This document shows, in pieces, positions 39,597 to 48,687 of a DNA stretch of 64,000 nt. This DNA is from Kitasatospora indigofera (GTDB lineage Bacteria; Actinomycetota; Actinomycetes; Streptomycetales; Streptomycetaceae). The position numbers and the translations under genes were made by a program. Every line of letters begins with the position of its first letter. Positions within the stretch are counted from its first letter, which is position 1. The stretch covers positions 1 through 64,000 of the forward strand of contig NZ_BNBO01000017.1 in NCBI RefSeq assembly GCF_014655955.1, written 5' to 3'. The notes under the pieces are model-generated. The model saw only the letters and a program-made list of their open reading frames with translations, was not told the origin of the DNA and searched no databases.

Positions 39597-41963
39597 ATGT
39601 CTCTCGTTGACGACGCCCGCTTCGCCATGCCCGCGAACGAGTCCGCCGCCGATGTTCCCACCTCCGAGACCGAGCTCACCGAGCTGGCCGGTCTCGACGA
39701 CTTCACCGACGAGATCGACGCCGTCGAGGGCGTCGACACCGACGAGGCCGACGACGTCGAGCCCGCCGAGCCCACCGTCACCTTCGCCGACCTCGGTCTG
39801 CACGACGACGTGGTGCGGGCCCTGGCCAAGCGCGGCGTCACCACCCCGTTCCCGATCCAGGCCGCGACCATCCCGGACGCGCTGGCCGGCAAGGACGTGC
39901 TGGGCCGTGGCCGCACCGGCTCCGGCAAGACCCTGAGCTTCGGCCTCCCGCTGCTCACCCGCATCGCCGGCGCCGAGGGCCGCACCAAGCCGAAGCACCC
40001 GCGCGGCCTGATCCTGGTCCCGACCCGCGAGCTGGCCATGCAGGTGGCCGACGCCCTGGAGCCCTTCGGCTCGGTGCTCGGCCTCAAGCTCAAGGTCGTC
40101 TGCGGCGGCACCTCGATGTCCAACCAGATCTACGCGCTGGAGCGCGGCGTCGACGTCCTCGTCGCCACCCCCGGCCGCCTGCGCGACCTGATCAACCGCA
40201 ACACCGCCAAGCTCGACGAGGTCATGGTCACCGTCCTGGACGAGGCCGACCAGATGGCCGACATGGGCTTCCTGCCCGAGGTCACCGAGATCCTCGACAA
40301 GGTGCCGTCCGGCGGCCAGAGCCTGCTCTTCTCGGCGACGCTCGAGAACGAGATCGACAGCCTGGTCAAGCGCTACCTGAAGAACCCGGTCACCCACGAG
40401 GTCGACGCGGCCCAGGGCGCGGTCACCACCATGAGCCACCACATCCTCGTGGTGAAGCCCAAGGACAAGGCGCCGATCACCAACGCCATCGCCGCCCGCA
40501 AGGGCCGGACGATCATCTTCGTCCGCACCCAGATGGGCGCCGACCGCGTCGCCGAGCAGCTGATCGAGGCCGGCGTGAAGGCCGACGCGCTGCACGGCGG
40601 GATGACCCAGGGCGCCCGTACCCGGGTGCTCGGTGACTTCAAGGACGGTTACCTCAACGTCGTCGTCGCCACCGACGTCGCCGCCCGTGGCATCCACGTG
40701 GACGACATCGACCTGGTGCTCAACGTCGACCCGGCCGGCGACCACAAGGACTACCTGCACCGCTCGGGCCGCACCGCCCGCGCCGGCCGCTCCGGCGCCG
40801 TCGTCACCCTGGTGCTGCCGCACCAGCGCCGCGGCGTGTTCCGCCTGATGGAGGACGCCGGCGTCGACGCCAGCCGCCACATCCTCGACCACGCCTTCGA
40901 CGCCGAGGTGGCCCGGATCACCGGCGCCCGCTCGCTGGTCGAGGTCCAGGCCGAGAGCGCGGCCGGCATCGCCGGTGCCGCCGAGCGCGAGCTCGCCGAC
41001 ATGACCCGCCAGCTGGAGCGCGCGCAGCGCCGCGCCACCGAGCTGCGCGAGGAGGCCGACCGCCTGGCCGCCCGCGCGGCGCGCGAGCGGGCCGAGCTGG
41101 GCATCGAGGACGAGGCCCCGGCCGCCGTCACCGAGGACGCCACGGCCGAGGCCGGCACCGAGACCGTCGCCCCGGCGGCGGTCGAGGAGGAGCGCGTCCC
41201 CGCCTACCGCGAGGCCCGCACCGAGCGCCCCTCCTACGGCGACCGCGACAGCCGCGACAGCCGCGACAGCCGTGGCTCGGGCAGCTTCAACCGTGACCGT
41301 GACGACCGCGGCGGCCGTTCCGGCGGCTTCAACCGCGACCGTGACGACCGCGGCGGCCGCTCGGGCGGCTTCAACCGCGACGACCGTCCGGCCCGTTCCG
41401 GCGGCTTCAACCGTGACGACCGTCCGGCCCGCTCCTTCGGCGACCGTGACAACCGTGGCGGTGGCTCGGGCTTCAACCGTGACGACCGCGGCGGCCGCTC
41501 GGGCGGCTTCAACCGTGACGACCGCGGCGGCCGTTCGTTCGGCGACCGTGACAACCGTGGCGGTGGCTCGGGCTTCAACCGCGACGACCGCGGCGGCCGT
41601 TCCGGTGGCTTCAACCGTGACGACCGTCCGGCCCGCTCCTTCGGCGACCGTGACAACCGTGGCGGCGGCTCGGGCTTCAACCGCGACGACCGTCCGGCCC
41701 GCTCCGGTGGCTTCAACCGTGACGACCGTCCGGCCCGCTCCTTCGGCGACCGCCCGGCCCGTCCGTTCGGCGACCGTGACGAGCGCGGCAGCAGCAGCCG
41801 TCCGTTCTCCCGTCGCGACGACCACCGCTCCGGTGGCCGCCCGCAGGGCACCGGCGGCGGCTTCAACCGCGACGACCGCGGCGGCCGCTCCGGCGGCTTC
41901 AACCGTGACGACCGCGGCGGCAGCTTCAACGGCGGCGACCGCAAGCCGCGTTGGAAGAACTGA
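39597..41963 (+). CDS. DEAD-box RNA helicase with long RGG-like tail
   Basis: A 788-residue ATP-dependent RNA helicase. An acidic N-terminus (1-60) precedes the Q motif PFPIQAATIP, Walker A GRGRTGSGKT (about residue 105), PTRELA, ATPGR, DEAD in VLDEADQMADMGF, SAT, and the second RecA domain ending with HRSGRTARAGR (about 395). A coiled-coil-like stretch (about 450-510) leads to a C-terminal tail of about 230 residues made of repeated GGFNRDDRGGRS and SFGDRDNRGGGSGFNRDD units. Such proteins act in ribosome assembly, RNA decay and cold adaptation. The upstream leader is relatively AT-rich with a possible promoter (TTGCCT 39420, TATGGT 39444). Confidence 0.93.
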   Translation: MSLVDDARFAMPANESAADVPTSETELTELAGLDDFTDEIDAVEGVDTDEADDVEPAEPTVTFADLGLHDDVVRALAKRGVTTPFPIQAATIPDALAGKDVLGRGRTGSGKTLSFGLPLLTRIAGAEGRTKPKHPRGLILVPTRELAMQVADALEPFGSVLGLKLKVVCGGTSMSNQIYALERGVDVLVATPGRLRDLINRNTAKLDEVMVTVLDEADQMADMGFLPEVTEILDKVPSGGQSLLFSATLENEIDSLVKRYLKNPVTHEVDAAQGAVTTMSHHILVVKPKDKAPITNAIAARKGRTIIFVRTQMGADRVAEQLIEAGVKADALHGGMTQGARTRVLGDFKDGYLNVVVATDVAARGIHVDDIDLVLNVDPAGDHKDYLHRSGRTARAGRSGAVVTLVLPHQRRGVFRLMEDAGVDASRHILDHAFDAEVARITGARSLVEVQAESAAGIAGAAERELADMTRQLERAQRRATELREEADRLAARAARERAELGIEDEAPAAVTEDATAEAGTETVAPAAVEEERVPAYREARTERPSYGDRDSRDSRDSRGSGSFNRDRDDRGGRSGGFNRDRDDRGGRSGGFNRDDRPARSGGFNRDDRPARSFGDRDNRGGGSGFNRDDRGGRSGGFNRDDRGGRSFGDRDNRGGGSGFNRDDRGGRSGGFNRDDRPARSFGDRDNRGGGSGFNRDDRPARSGGFNRDDRPARSFGDRPARPFGDRDERGSSSRPFSRRDDHRSGGRPQGTGGGFNRDDRGGRSGGFNRDDRGGSFNGGDRKPRWKN
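41275..41945 (+). repeat. Tandem coding repeats of the helicase tail
   Basis: More than ten imperfect units of a GGCTTCAACCGTGACGACCG-like core, interspersed with GGCGACCGTGACAACCGTGG units. They encode the Arg/Gly/Asp/Phe-rich tail; such repeats change length easily by recombination. Confidence 0.85.
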
Positions 41964-42002
41964 CGCACGCCGGGTCGGTAGGACCACTCAGTAGCAAGGC
42001 TC

Positions 42003-42034
42003 CGGGCCCGTTCCACTTCGGTGGGGCGGGCCCG
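42003..42034 (+). terminator. UUCG-loop hairpin after the DEAD-box gene
   Basis: A 14-bp stem (42003-42016 with 42021-42034, two G-T pairs) closed by a TTCG tetraloop, 40 bp after the helicase stop. Confidence 0.75.
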
Positions 42035-42130
42035 TCGCCGTTCCCAGCGGGCCGGCCCGTCCCGGATGTTGTTCTTGGAGTGAGAATAACCGGTGGCGCC
42101 CGACCGGCCCGCTCGCATACCGTTCCCGGC

Positions 42131-42967
42131 ATGAGCAGCAGACTGCACGAAGTGGCCGCGGTGAACGAGCAGATCGTCGCCCGGGGGAGCTACCGCGCGC
42201 CGGGGGGCGAGCTGGTGGAGCTGGCCGGGCGGCTGGCCGCCGCCCGGGCCGGCACCGTCTCGTACACCCCGGAGGCACTGGCCGCGCTGGTGGCCCGGAG
42301 CAGGCCGGGGGGCGGCGCCAAGGCCGTCGAGGTGACGGCGGAGGGCAGCATGCAGGCCGCCCGCCGGCTGGTCACCGCGGGCGGCGGACGGGTCGGGGTG
42401 CTCAACTTCGCCTCCGCGCGCAACCCGGGCGGCGGCTACCTGCGGGGCGCCAAGGCCCAGGAGGAGGACGTCTGCCGCAGCGCCCTGCTCTACACCTGCC
42501 TGCTGGAGGCGCCCGACTACTACCAGGCGCACCGCGCCTCGGACGACCTCCGCTACAGCCACCGGGTGATCTGGTCGCCCGCCGTGCCGGTGCTCCGGGG
42601 CGACGATGGCGCGCTGCTCGCGCAGCCGTACGAGGTCGACTTCCTGACCTCGCCGGCACCCAACGCGGGCCAGCTGGAGCTGCGTTCGGCCGGCGTGGAC
42701 GTCCGCGAGGTGCTGGCTGAGCGGGCCCTGCGGGTGCTCGCGGTGGCGGCCCGGCACGGGGTACGGGAGCTGGTGCTCGGCGCCTGGGGCTGCGGGGTGT
42801 TCCGCAACGACCCGGCCCAGGTGGCCGAGGCCTTCGAGGCGGGGCTGGCCGAGTACGGCGGGGCCTTCGACCGGGTGGTGTTCGCGGTCTGGGACCGCAC
42901 CCGGGTCTCCGCCAACCGGGCGGCCTTCGAGGCCAGGTTCGGCGCCGCCGTCGAGCCCGGCGCCTGA
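42131..42967 (+). CDS. Bacterial-type poly(ADP-ribose) glycohydrolase (TIGR02452 family)
   Basis: A 278-residue macrodomain-fold enzyme. The PARG signature is complete: NPGGGYLRGAKAQEEDVCR near residues 101-119, with GGG binding the diphosphate and the second Glu of QEE as the catalytic residue. VLNFASARNPGGG and LVLGAWGCGVFRNDP are further macro-fold marks. These enzymes remove ADP-ribose polymers. The gene is monocistronic between the helicase terminator and a leftward membrane-protein gene. Confidence 0.88.
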   Translation: MSSRLHEVAAVNEQIVARGSYRAPGGELVELAGRLAAARAGTVSYTPEALAALVARSRPGGGAKAVEVTAEGSMQAARRLVTAGGGRVGVLNFASARNPGGGYLRGAKAQEEDVCRSALLYTCLLEAPDYYQAHRASDDLRYSHRVIWSPAVPVLRGDDGALLAQPYEVDFLTSPAPNAGQLELRSAGVDVREVLAERALRVLAVAARHGVRELVLGAWGCGVFRNDPAQVAEAFEAGLAEYGGAFDRVVFAVWDRTRVSANRAAFEARFGAAVEPGA

Positions 42968-43064
42968 CCGGTCGGCCGCGTCCACCGGCGGAGCCCGGAG
43001 CACCGGCGGTGTCCACCGCTGCTGCCCCCCGCAGACGTTCACCGGCGGCACCCGCCGGGGCGGC

Positions 43065-43367
43065 TCAGCCCTGGCGGGCCGTCACCACGGCCGAGGTCGC
43101 GGCCACCACGCCGGTGACGGTGAACACGGCCGGCCAGGCACCGATCTTCTTCGCGAGCGGGTGCGAACCGCCGAACGCCGTCACGTAGAGACCGGTCAGC
43201 GCCGCCGCGGCGACCGGGCCGGCCTGCCGGTGCCACCCCACGGCGGCGGTCGCGCCGGCCACCGCCAGGACGGCCCCGCCCAGCTCACGCCGGCCGCTCC
43301 AGCGGGCCACGCCGTAGCCGCCGACCAGACCGGTCGCCGCGACGAGCGCGGTGGGGATCTTCGCCAT
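43065..43367 (-). CDS. Small multi-span membrane protein
   Basis: A 100-residue protein with about four short hydrophobic segments (ALVAATGLVGGYGVA, GGAVLAVAGATAAVGW, VAAAALTGLYVTAFGG, FTVTGVVAATSAVV). ATG 43367 has a GGAG site six bases upstream; a GTG at 43391 would add eight residues. No family recognised; it looks like a conserved streptomycete protein of unknown role. Confidence 0.6.
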   Translation of the reverse strand: MAKIPTALVAATGLVGGYGVARWSGRRELGGAVLAVAGATAAVGWHRQAGPVAAAALTGLYVTAFGGSHPLAKKIGAWPAVFTVTGVVAATSAVVTARQG

Positions 43368-43474
43368 CATCCACTCCAGAGCCGGGGCCACGGTCCTGCC
43401 TCCGCGGCACCTTTCACTCCGACCATAACCCCGCCCCCGGACGCGCCCGCCGCCGGGCGTGCCATGATCGGCCG

Positions 43475-44722
43475 ATGAGCACCGCCGCCGCCGAAGCCCT
43501 CTCCGTCGTCCTGCTGATCGTGGTGCTGGCCTTCGCCGTGGTCCGGCCCCGCGGCTGGCCGGAGGCGGCTGCCGCCGTCCCCGCCGCCGGGCTGCTGCTG
43601 GCGGTCGGCGCGGTCGGTCCCGCCGACGCCTGGGCGCAGACCCGCGAGCTGCTGCCCGTGGTGGGCTTCCTGGCCGCCATCCTGGTACTGGCCAAGCTCT
43701 GCGCCGACGAAGGGCTCTTCGAGAGCGCCGGACAGCTGGTCGCCAAGGTCTGCCACGGCCGGCCCGGTCGGCTGCTCGGCGGCGTCTTCGGCGTCGCCGC
43801 CCTGGTCACCGCGGTCCTCAGCCTGGACGCGACGGTGGTCCTGCTCACCCCCGTGGTGCTGGCCACCGCGGCCCGGCTGGGCGCCCGCGCCCGCCCGCAC
43901 GCCTACGCCTGCGCGCACCTGGCCAACTCGGCCTCGCTGCTGCTGCCCGTCTCCAACCTGACCAACCTGCTGGCGTTCACCGCCAGCGGGCTGACCTTCA
44001 CCCGGTTCGCGGTGCTGATGGCGCCCGCCTGGGTGGTGGTGATCGGCATCGAGTTCGTGGTCTTCCGGCGCTTCTTCCGGGCCGATCTCGCCGCCGGAGC
44101 GCCGCTGCCGCCGCCGCGAGGCCCGGTGGCCGTCCCGCTGTTCACCCTGGTGGTCCTGGGCCTCACCCTGCTGGGCTTCGCGGTGACCTCGCTGGCCGGG
44201 GTCAACCCGGCCTGGGCGGCGCTCGGCGGCGTCCTGGTGCTGGGCACCCGCGCCCTGCGGCGCGGGGACGCCACCGTCCGGGAGCTGGCCGGCGCGGCGG
44301 GCGTCTTCTTCTGCCTCTTCGTGCTCGCCCTCGGCGTGGTGGTCAAGGCGGTGGTCGACAACGGACTCGGCGACGCCCTGGACCACCTGCTGCCCGGCGG
44401 CGACAGCCTGCCCGAACTGCTGGCCGTGGCCGGCATCGCCGCCGTCCTCGCCAACCTGATCAACAACCTGCCCGCCACCCTCGCCCTTCTCCCGCTCGCC
44501 GCGGCCGGCGGGACCGGCCCGGTGCTGGCCGTGCTGGTCGGCGTCAACCTCGGCCCGAACCTCACCTACGTCGGCTCGCTGGCGACCCTGTTGTGGCGGG
44601 GGCTGCTGCCCGAGCCGGTGGAGCTGAAGGTGTTCAGCCGGCTCGGGCTGATCGTCGTCCCGCTGACCGTGGTCGCGGGGACGGTCTGCGTCTGGGGGAT
44701 GCTGGGCCTGGTCGGCACCTGA
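43475..44722 (+). CDS. ArsB/SLC13-type permease
   Basis: A 415-residue integral membrane transporter with ten or eleven hydrophobic segments. VVGFLAAILVLAKLCADEGLF, SLDATVVLLTPVVLATA, LANSASLLLPVSNLTNLLAF and LANLINNLPATLALLPL are the paired hairpin/SNLTN-type motifs of the ion transporter superfamily (arsenite efflux ArsB, NhaD, citrate carriers). No ars regulator or reductase is nearby, so arsenite efflux is only one possibility; the substrate could be an anion. Confidence 0.8.
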   Translation: MSTAAAEALSVVLLIVVLAFAVVRPRGWPEAAAAVPAAGLLLAVGAVGPADAWAQTRELLPVVGFLAAILVLAKLCADEGLFESAGQLVAKVCHGRPGRLLGGVFGVAALVTAVLSLDATVVLLTPVVLATAARLGARARPHAYACAHLANSASLLLPVSNLTNLLAFTASGLTFTRFAVLMAPAWVVVIGIEFVVFRRFFRADLAAGAPLPPPRGPVAVPLFTLVVLGLTLLGFAVTSLAGVNPAWAALGGVLVLGTRALRRGDATVRELAGAAGVFFCLFVLALGVVVKAVVDNGLGDALDHLLPGGDSLPELLAVAGIAAVLANLINNLPATLALLPLAAAGGTGPVLAVLVGVNLGPNLTYVGSLATLLWRGLLPEPVELKVFSRLGLIVVPLTVVAGTVCVWGMLGLVGT

Positions 44723-45025
44723 CGGCCGGCGCGGCGCCACGGGGACGGCGTGCCACCGGCTCGGGTCGCCGCCGGCTCGGGGCGCCACCGGTATGGGTCG
44801 CCGCCGGCTTGGGGCGGCGCCCGTGCGAGCCGATGCCCGTGCCTGCTGACGTCCGGGTGCGTCGCCGTCCGGATGCGTGCCGTCCGGGTGCGCTGACGCC
44901 GGGGCGGGCGGGTGCGGGCCGGGGCGGGTTCCGCCCTTCGGGACCAGCGGGCCTATCCGTTCGCTGATGGCTGAGTGTGACCGAAAGCGCCAACTTCCGT
45001 ACCCCAAAAGATCCATACTCGCGCC
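44723..45025. repeat. Non-coding stretch with short tandem repeats
   Basis: A 300-bp spacer. Four imperfect 16-bp units of the GCCACCGGCTCGGGTC type run 44752-44815, and three units of GTCCGGGTGCGTCGCC type run 44851-44897. I see no gene and no clear terminator. Confidence 0.65.
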
Positions 45026-46318
45026 GTGACCGCTCTCATCCCCGAGCCCGCAGGCCCCACGGGCCCCACGATTCCCGCAGGCTCCACAGCGCCCACCGCC
45101 GCCTCGGCGCCCGTCCCGATCCCCGACTCGGGCCCTGCCCCCGCCTCGATCCCCGCCCCGACGCCCGACTCGGGCCGCGACTCGGGTCCGGCCGCCGCCC
45201 CGGCCGCCGGGTCCGGCGTCGTCGCCGAACCAGCCCTGCGTGTCAGCGCGTTGGAGCTCTTCTTCGACCTGGTCTTCGTCTTCACCATCACCCAGCTCAC
45301 CGGCAGCCTGGCCCACCACCTCACCGTCGGCGGGATGGTGCAGGTGCTGGTGATGCTGGCGGTGATCTGGTGGATGTACGACGCCTTCATCTGGCTGACC
45401 AACGCCATGCCGCCCTCCACCCACGGACGCCGGGGCACCCTGCTGCTCGGGATGGCCGCCTTCCTGGTGGTGTCGCTGGCCGTACCGCACGCCTTCGAGG
45501 GCAGCGGGGCCGCCTTCGGCTGGGCCTACCTGGTGATCGTCGCCGTCCACACCGGCATGTTCGCGGCCGCCGGTGTGGCGGTCGCCTCGGTCCTGCGGAT
45601 GGGCGGCCTCAACCTGGTCAACACCGGTCTCGTGGTCACCGGCGGCTACCTCTCCGGCAACGCCCAACTGGCCTTCTGGCTGGCGGCCTTCGCGCTCCAG
45701 TTCGCGATCCCCCGGCTGGTCGACCTGCCCCGGTTCCAGCTCCGCGCCGACCACTTCGTCGAGCGCCATGGCCTGATCGTGATCATCGCGTTCGGCGAGT
45801 CCGTCATCGCCATCGGCGTCGGTGCGGGCGACGCCGAACTGTCCGCCCCGCTGATCGCCACCGCCCTGCTCACCCTCGCCGTCTGCGTCGGCCTCTGGTG
45901 GGCCTACTTCGGCCACGACGACGACACCCGGGCCGAGCACCACATGGCCGGGCTCAGCGACGCCCGGCGCAACCAACTCGCGGTCAGCGTCTACAACCTG
46001 GGCCACTACGGACTGCTGCTCGGCGTCCTGCTCTTCGCCGCGGGCGTCAAGTCGGCGGTCGCCCACCCGGGCGATCCCGTCACCTCGGCCCAGGCCGCCG
46101 CACTCGCCGCCGGCGTCGCCCTCTTCCTGGCCGCCAACGCCGCCGTCCGCCGCACCTTCGGCCTCACCCCGCTGCTGCCCCGCCTGGTCGCCGCCGCCGC
46201 GCTCGTCCTCACCGTCCCGCTGGGCACCGGCGTCTCCGCCCTCGCCCAGGTGGCCGCCACGGCCGCCGTCCTGGCGGCCGCCTTCGGCCACGAGGAGTGG
46301 ACTGTCCGAGCCCGGTGA
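45026..46318 (+). CDS. Low temperature requirement protein A (LtrA) family
   Basis: A 430-residue membrane protein. After a 70-residue Pro/Ala-rich N-terminus, LRVSALELFFDLVFVFTITQL opens the LtrA fold, and HFVERHGLIVIIAFGESVIAIG is its second hallmark; about eleven hydrophobic segments are present. The family is widespread but its biochemical role is not established. No partner genes are apparent. Confidence 0.88.
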   Translation: MTALIPEPAGPTGPTIPAGSTAPTAASAPVPIPDSGPAPASIPAPTPDSGRDSGPAAAPAAGSGVVAEPALRVSALELFFDLVFVFTITQLTGSLAHHLTVGGMVQVLVMLAVIWWMYDAFIWLTNAMPPSTHGRRGTLLLGMAAFLVVSLAVPHAFEGSGAAFGWAYLVIVAVHTGMFAAAGVAVASVLRMGGLNLVNTGLVVTGGYLSGNAQLAFWLAAFALQFAIPRLVDLPRFQLRADHFVERHGLIVIIAFGESVIAIGVGAGDAELSAPLIATALLTLAVCVGLWWAYFGHDDDTRAEHHMAGLSDARRNQLAVSVYNLGHYGLLLGVLLFAAGVKSAVAHPGDPVTSAQAAALAAGVALFLAANAAVRRTFGLTPLLPRLVAAAALVLTVPLGTGVSALAQVAATAAVLAAAFGHEEWTVRAR

Positions 46319-46371
46319 AAGACTTGCCCGCAGCGAGGAACAGCACCGACTGGATGGGGAGTGGTCCTGGC

Positions 46372-46818
46372 ATGATCATCAAGGACGGCCTGTACCGGGT
46401 ACGCAACGTCGCCGGCGGCCTCCTGCTGGAGATCGCCGGCGGCAGCAACCGCAGCGGCGCCAAGGCCCAGCTCGGACAGGACGACGGCACCCCGGCCCAA
46501 CTCTGGAAGCTGACCGCCGTCCACCCCGGCGGAGCCCTCTACCACTTCGAGAACGCCGCCAGCGGCAAGCGCCTCGACGTCACGGGCGCCTCCACCGAGA
46601 ACGGCACCCTCGTCCAGCAGTGGTCCGCCAACGCCTTCGGCGCCCAGGAATGGCTCCTCGAACAGCACGTCGAATCCCCCGGCACCTTCACCCTCACGAG
46701 CTTCGTCAGCGGCAAGGCCCTCGAAGCCGTCGCCCCCGCCACCACCCCGGGCACCCCCGTCCGCCAATGGGAGGACGAGGACAGCCCGGGGCAGTGGTGG
46801 CGGCTGGAGCGGCAATAG
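46372..46818 (+). CDS. Ricin-type beta-trefoil lectin-domain protein
   Basis: A 148-residue protein consisting of one RICIN/CBM13-like beta-trefoil: three related repeats with GLYRVRNVAGGLLLEI, a QLWKL motif, KRLDVTGASTENGTLVQQW, and a final QWWRL. It has no signal peptide, so it would act in the cytoplasm or leave by another route. ATG 46372 follows a GGGGAG site; an in-frame ATG at 46354 is also possible. It is the last clearly chromosomal gene before the defence island. Confidence 0.82.
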   Translation: MIIKDGLYRVRNVAGGLLLEIAGGSNRSGAKAQLGQDDGTPAQLWKLTAVHPGGALYHFENAASGKRLDVTGASTENGTLVQQWSANAFGAQEWLLEQHVESPGTFTLTSFVSGKALEAVAPATTPGTPVRQWEDEDSPGQWWRLERQ

Positions 46819-46921
46819 TGAGTGCGGGCAGCCGGGGCATTGTTTGTGCGAAGTGCCCAGAGCAATAGGCTGGATTGGTTGGGATTGGGTGTCAGCGAGA
46901 CCTGAGCGTGGTGAGGGAACG

Positions 46922-47389
46922 ATGTCGGGAAGCTGGGTCCCACCGGAGGGATCCTGGGCATCATCGGCCGCGATCCGGCGGAACATGCAGGCGATCCGTA
47001 GCCGGGACACCAAACCGGAGATCCGGATCCGCCAGCTGGTCCATGCGCGGGGGCTCCGCTACCGGGTGGCAGCCAGGCCGCTGGCGGACCTTCGCAGGAC
47101 GGCTGACCTGGTCTTCCGCCCTGCGAAAGTGGCCGTGTTCGTCGACGGCTGCTATTGGCACGGGTGCCCGGAGCACTACGTTTCTCCGAAGACCAACCAG
47201 GGCTACTGGTCGGAGAAGGTGACGCGCAACGTCGCGCGCGACCGCGACACCGACACCAGGCTGGAGGCGGAGGGCTGGGCGGTGCTCAGGTTCTGGGAAC
47301 ACGAATCACCCGATGGCTGTGCACTCCAGATCGCCAGCCTGGTCGAGCGACGGCGAGGCAGCACGGGTACTGGCCGGGAGCCGTCCTGA
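46922..47389 (+). CDS. vsr: Very-short-patch mismatch endonuclease (Vsr)
   Basis: A 155-residue T:G mismatch endonuclease. IRSRDTKPEIRIRQLVHARGLRYRV (in parts), DLVFRPAKVAVFVDGCYWHGC with the catalytic Asp and zinc-site WHGC, and RDRDTDTRLEAEGWAVLRFWEHE are all present. Vsr repairs T:G mismatches left when 5-methylcytosine made by a Dcm partner deaminates. The ATG has GAGGGA upstream. It runs tail-to-tail into the dcm gene with an 84-bp overlap, unlike the usual same-strand dcm-vsr order. Confidence 0.9.
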   Translation: MSGSWVPPEGSWASSAAIRRNMQAIRSRDTKPEIRIRQLVHARGLRYRVAARPLADLRRTADLVFRPAKVAVFVDGCYWHGCPEHYVSPKTNQGYWSEKVTRNVARDRDTDTRLEAEGWAVLRFWEHESPDGCALQIASLVERRRGSTGTGREPS

Positions 47390-48511
47390 ACCACGGGGTG
47401 CAAGCGGCTGGTTCTTCAATTCATCCTGGGCGGCCTGAGCGCGCCAGATCATATCCCTGATTTCCTCTCCGAACGCCTGCGCGACGGGAGGGGGAAATGC
47501 ATTGCCCACCTGACGGTAGCGTGCAGTCTTCCCGCCCTCGAAGTGCCAGTCCTCCGGAAATCCCTGGATGATCGCGGCTTGCCTTACCGTGAGCTTGGGG
47601 CCGTTCGGGTCGAGGAGGTCGCGCTCTACGACGATCCCGTCGCCTTCGTCGTTTGCCACGCCCAGGCCATCCACGCCGAGCAGCTTCCACGCGGCCTTTG
47701 CCCTGCTCGGGCCGAGATCGGCTCCGCCGTGCTTCTTAGACCCGCCGACGAGGGTTGGCGCGACGCCGCCCGCGGAGGCCTTGGCGCGCCAGTTCTTAAG
47801 CGCTGCGTCCAGGCGGTCGGACTTCGCTGGATAGAGTCCCTTTGCTGCGTCGTAGCGGCGTTTCATGCTGGCGTCGAGGGCCTGGAAGACGGTTTTAGTC
47901 AGGGTGCTTTCCTGGCCGGGCCACTTGAATTCACCATTCTGGTAATCTTCATGGATCGCGACCAGGATTGCCCGCGGCCGGAGCTGCGGCACTCCAAGGG
48001 TGGCGGCTTCGACGATATCCCAGTGGACGAGCGAGTACCCGAGGTCCTCCAGCTGGTGCTGGATGTCCTTGCGATAGTCGGCGAACTTCGGCTGGAGCAG
48101 GCCGCGCACGTTCTCAATCATTACGGCCTTGGGCATGAACTCCCCGACCAGCCTCAGCATTTCAGGGAAGAGGTCACGCTCATCATCCTGGCCGAGCTGC
48201 TTTCCTGCCACTGAGAACGGCGGGCAGGGGACACCGCCAGCCAGGAGGTCCAGTGCTCCTGGTTCCAGATCCGGAAGGTGCTCTTCCCTGGAGAAGTTCC
48301 TGACATCATCGGAGTGGACGACGTTGCCGCGCTTCTTCTCCCAGGACCACTCGTCGCGCTCGTCCACGTTCTTCCGCAGAGCACCCGCGGCGTGCTTGTC
48401 GATCTCCACGAGGGCCAGGTGCTTGAAGCCAGCCTTGTGCAGGCCTACGGCTTGCCCTCCAGCGCCGGCGCAGATCTCGATCGAGAACAGCGTCTTGTCG
48501 CTGGTGGTCAT
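47306..48511 (-). CDS. dcm: C5 cytosine DNA methyltransferase of the defence island
   Basis: A 401-residue modification enzyme. Motif I SIEICAGAGGQAVGL (about 10-24), motif IV GGVPCPPFSVAGK with catalytic Cys near residue 93, motif VI VMIENVRG, QLRPRAILVA, and motif X RQVGNAFPPPVAQAFG near 350 are complete. The target-recognition region is about 200-300. ATG 48511 has AGGAGG seven bases upstream; a GTG at 48535 is in frame. It should mark host DNA for the island's nucleases. The C-terminal 28 codons overlap vsr on the other strand. Confidence 0.92.
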   Translation of the reverse strand: MTTSDKTLFSIEICAGAGGQAVGLHKAGFKHLALVEIDKHAAGALRKNVDERDEWSWEKKRGNVVHSDDVRNFSREEHLPDLEPGALDLLAGGVPCPPFSVAGKQLGQDDERDLFPEMLRLVGEFMPKAVMIENVRGLLQPKFADYRKDIQHQLEDLGYSLVHWDIVEAATLGVPQLRPRAILVAIHEDYQNGEFKWPGQESTLTKTVFQALDASMKRRYDAAKGLYPAKSDRLDAALKNWRAKASAGGVAPTLVGGSKKHGGADLGPSRAKAAWKLLGVDGLGVANDEGDGIVVERDLLDPNGPKLTVRQAAIIQGFPEDWHFEGGKTARYRQVGNAFPPPVAQAFGEEIRDMIWRAQAAQDELKNQPLAPRGSGRLPASTRAASPSLDQAGDLECTAIG

Positions 48512-48687
48512 CGGGCATCCTCCTGGCTGTGGCACACGGTTCCAAGTGGCTGCCCGGAGGGTCGGCCCTGCTCGGTGTGCCTGGGATAGGTCTCAGAGCT
48601 GATTCTGCCAGCCTGATCCGACAATGAGAGCCCAGGCAGCTCATCCAAGTGTGGCAGCCTCCCGGCCTGGCCCAGCCCAGGGGACGT

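Noticed and set aside
41275..41945. CRISPR array
   Set aside because: The repeats are contiguous coding units without unique spacers and lie in a single open frame; no cas genes are present.
39459..41987. 842-codon antisense frame over the DEAD-box gene
   Set aside because: It is the shadow of a clear helicase gene; Val/Ala/Thr repeats arise from the RGG coding repeats.
43367..46291. 974-codon antisense frame over permease and LtrA genes
   Set aside because: It spans two well-supported genes and their spacer on the other strand and is low-complexity His/Gln/Gly/Asp sequence.
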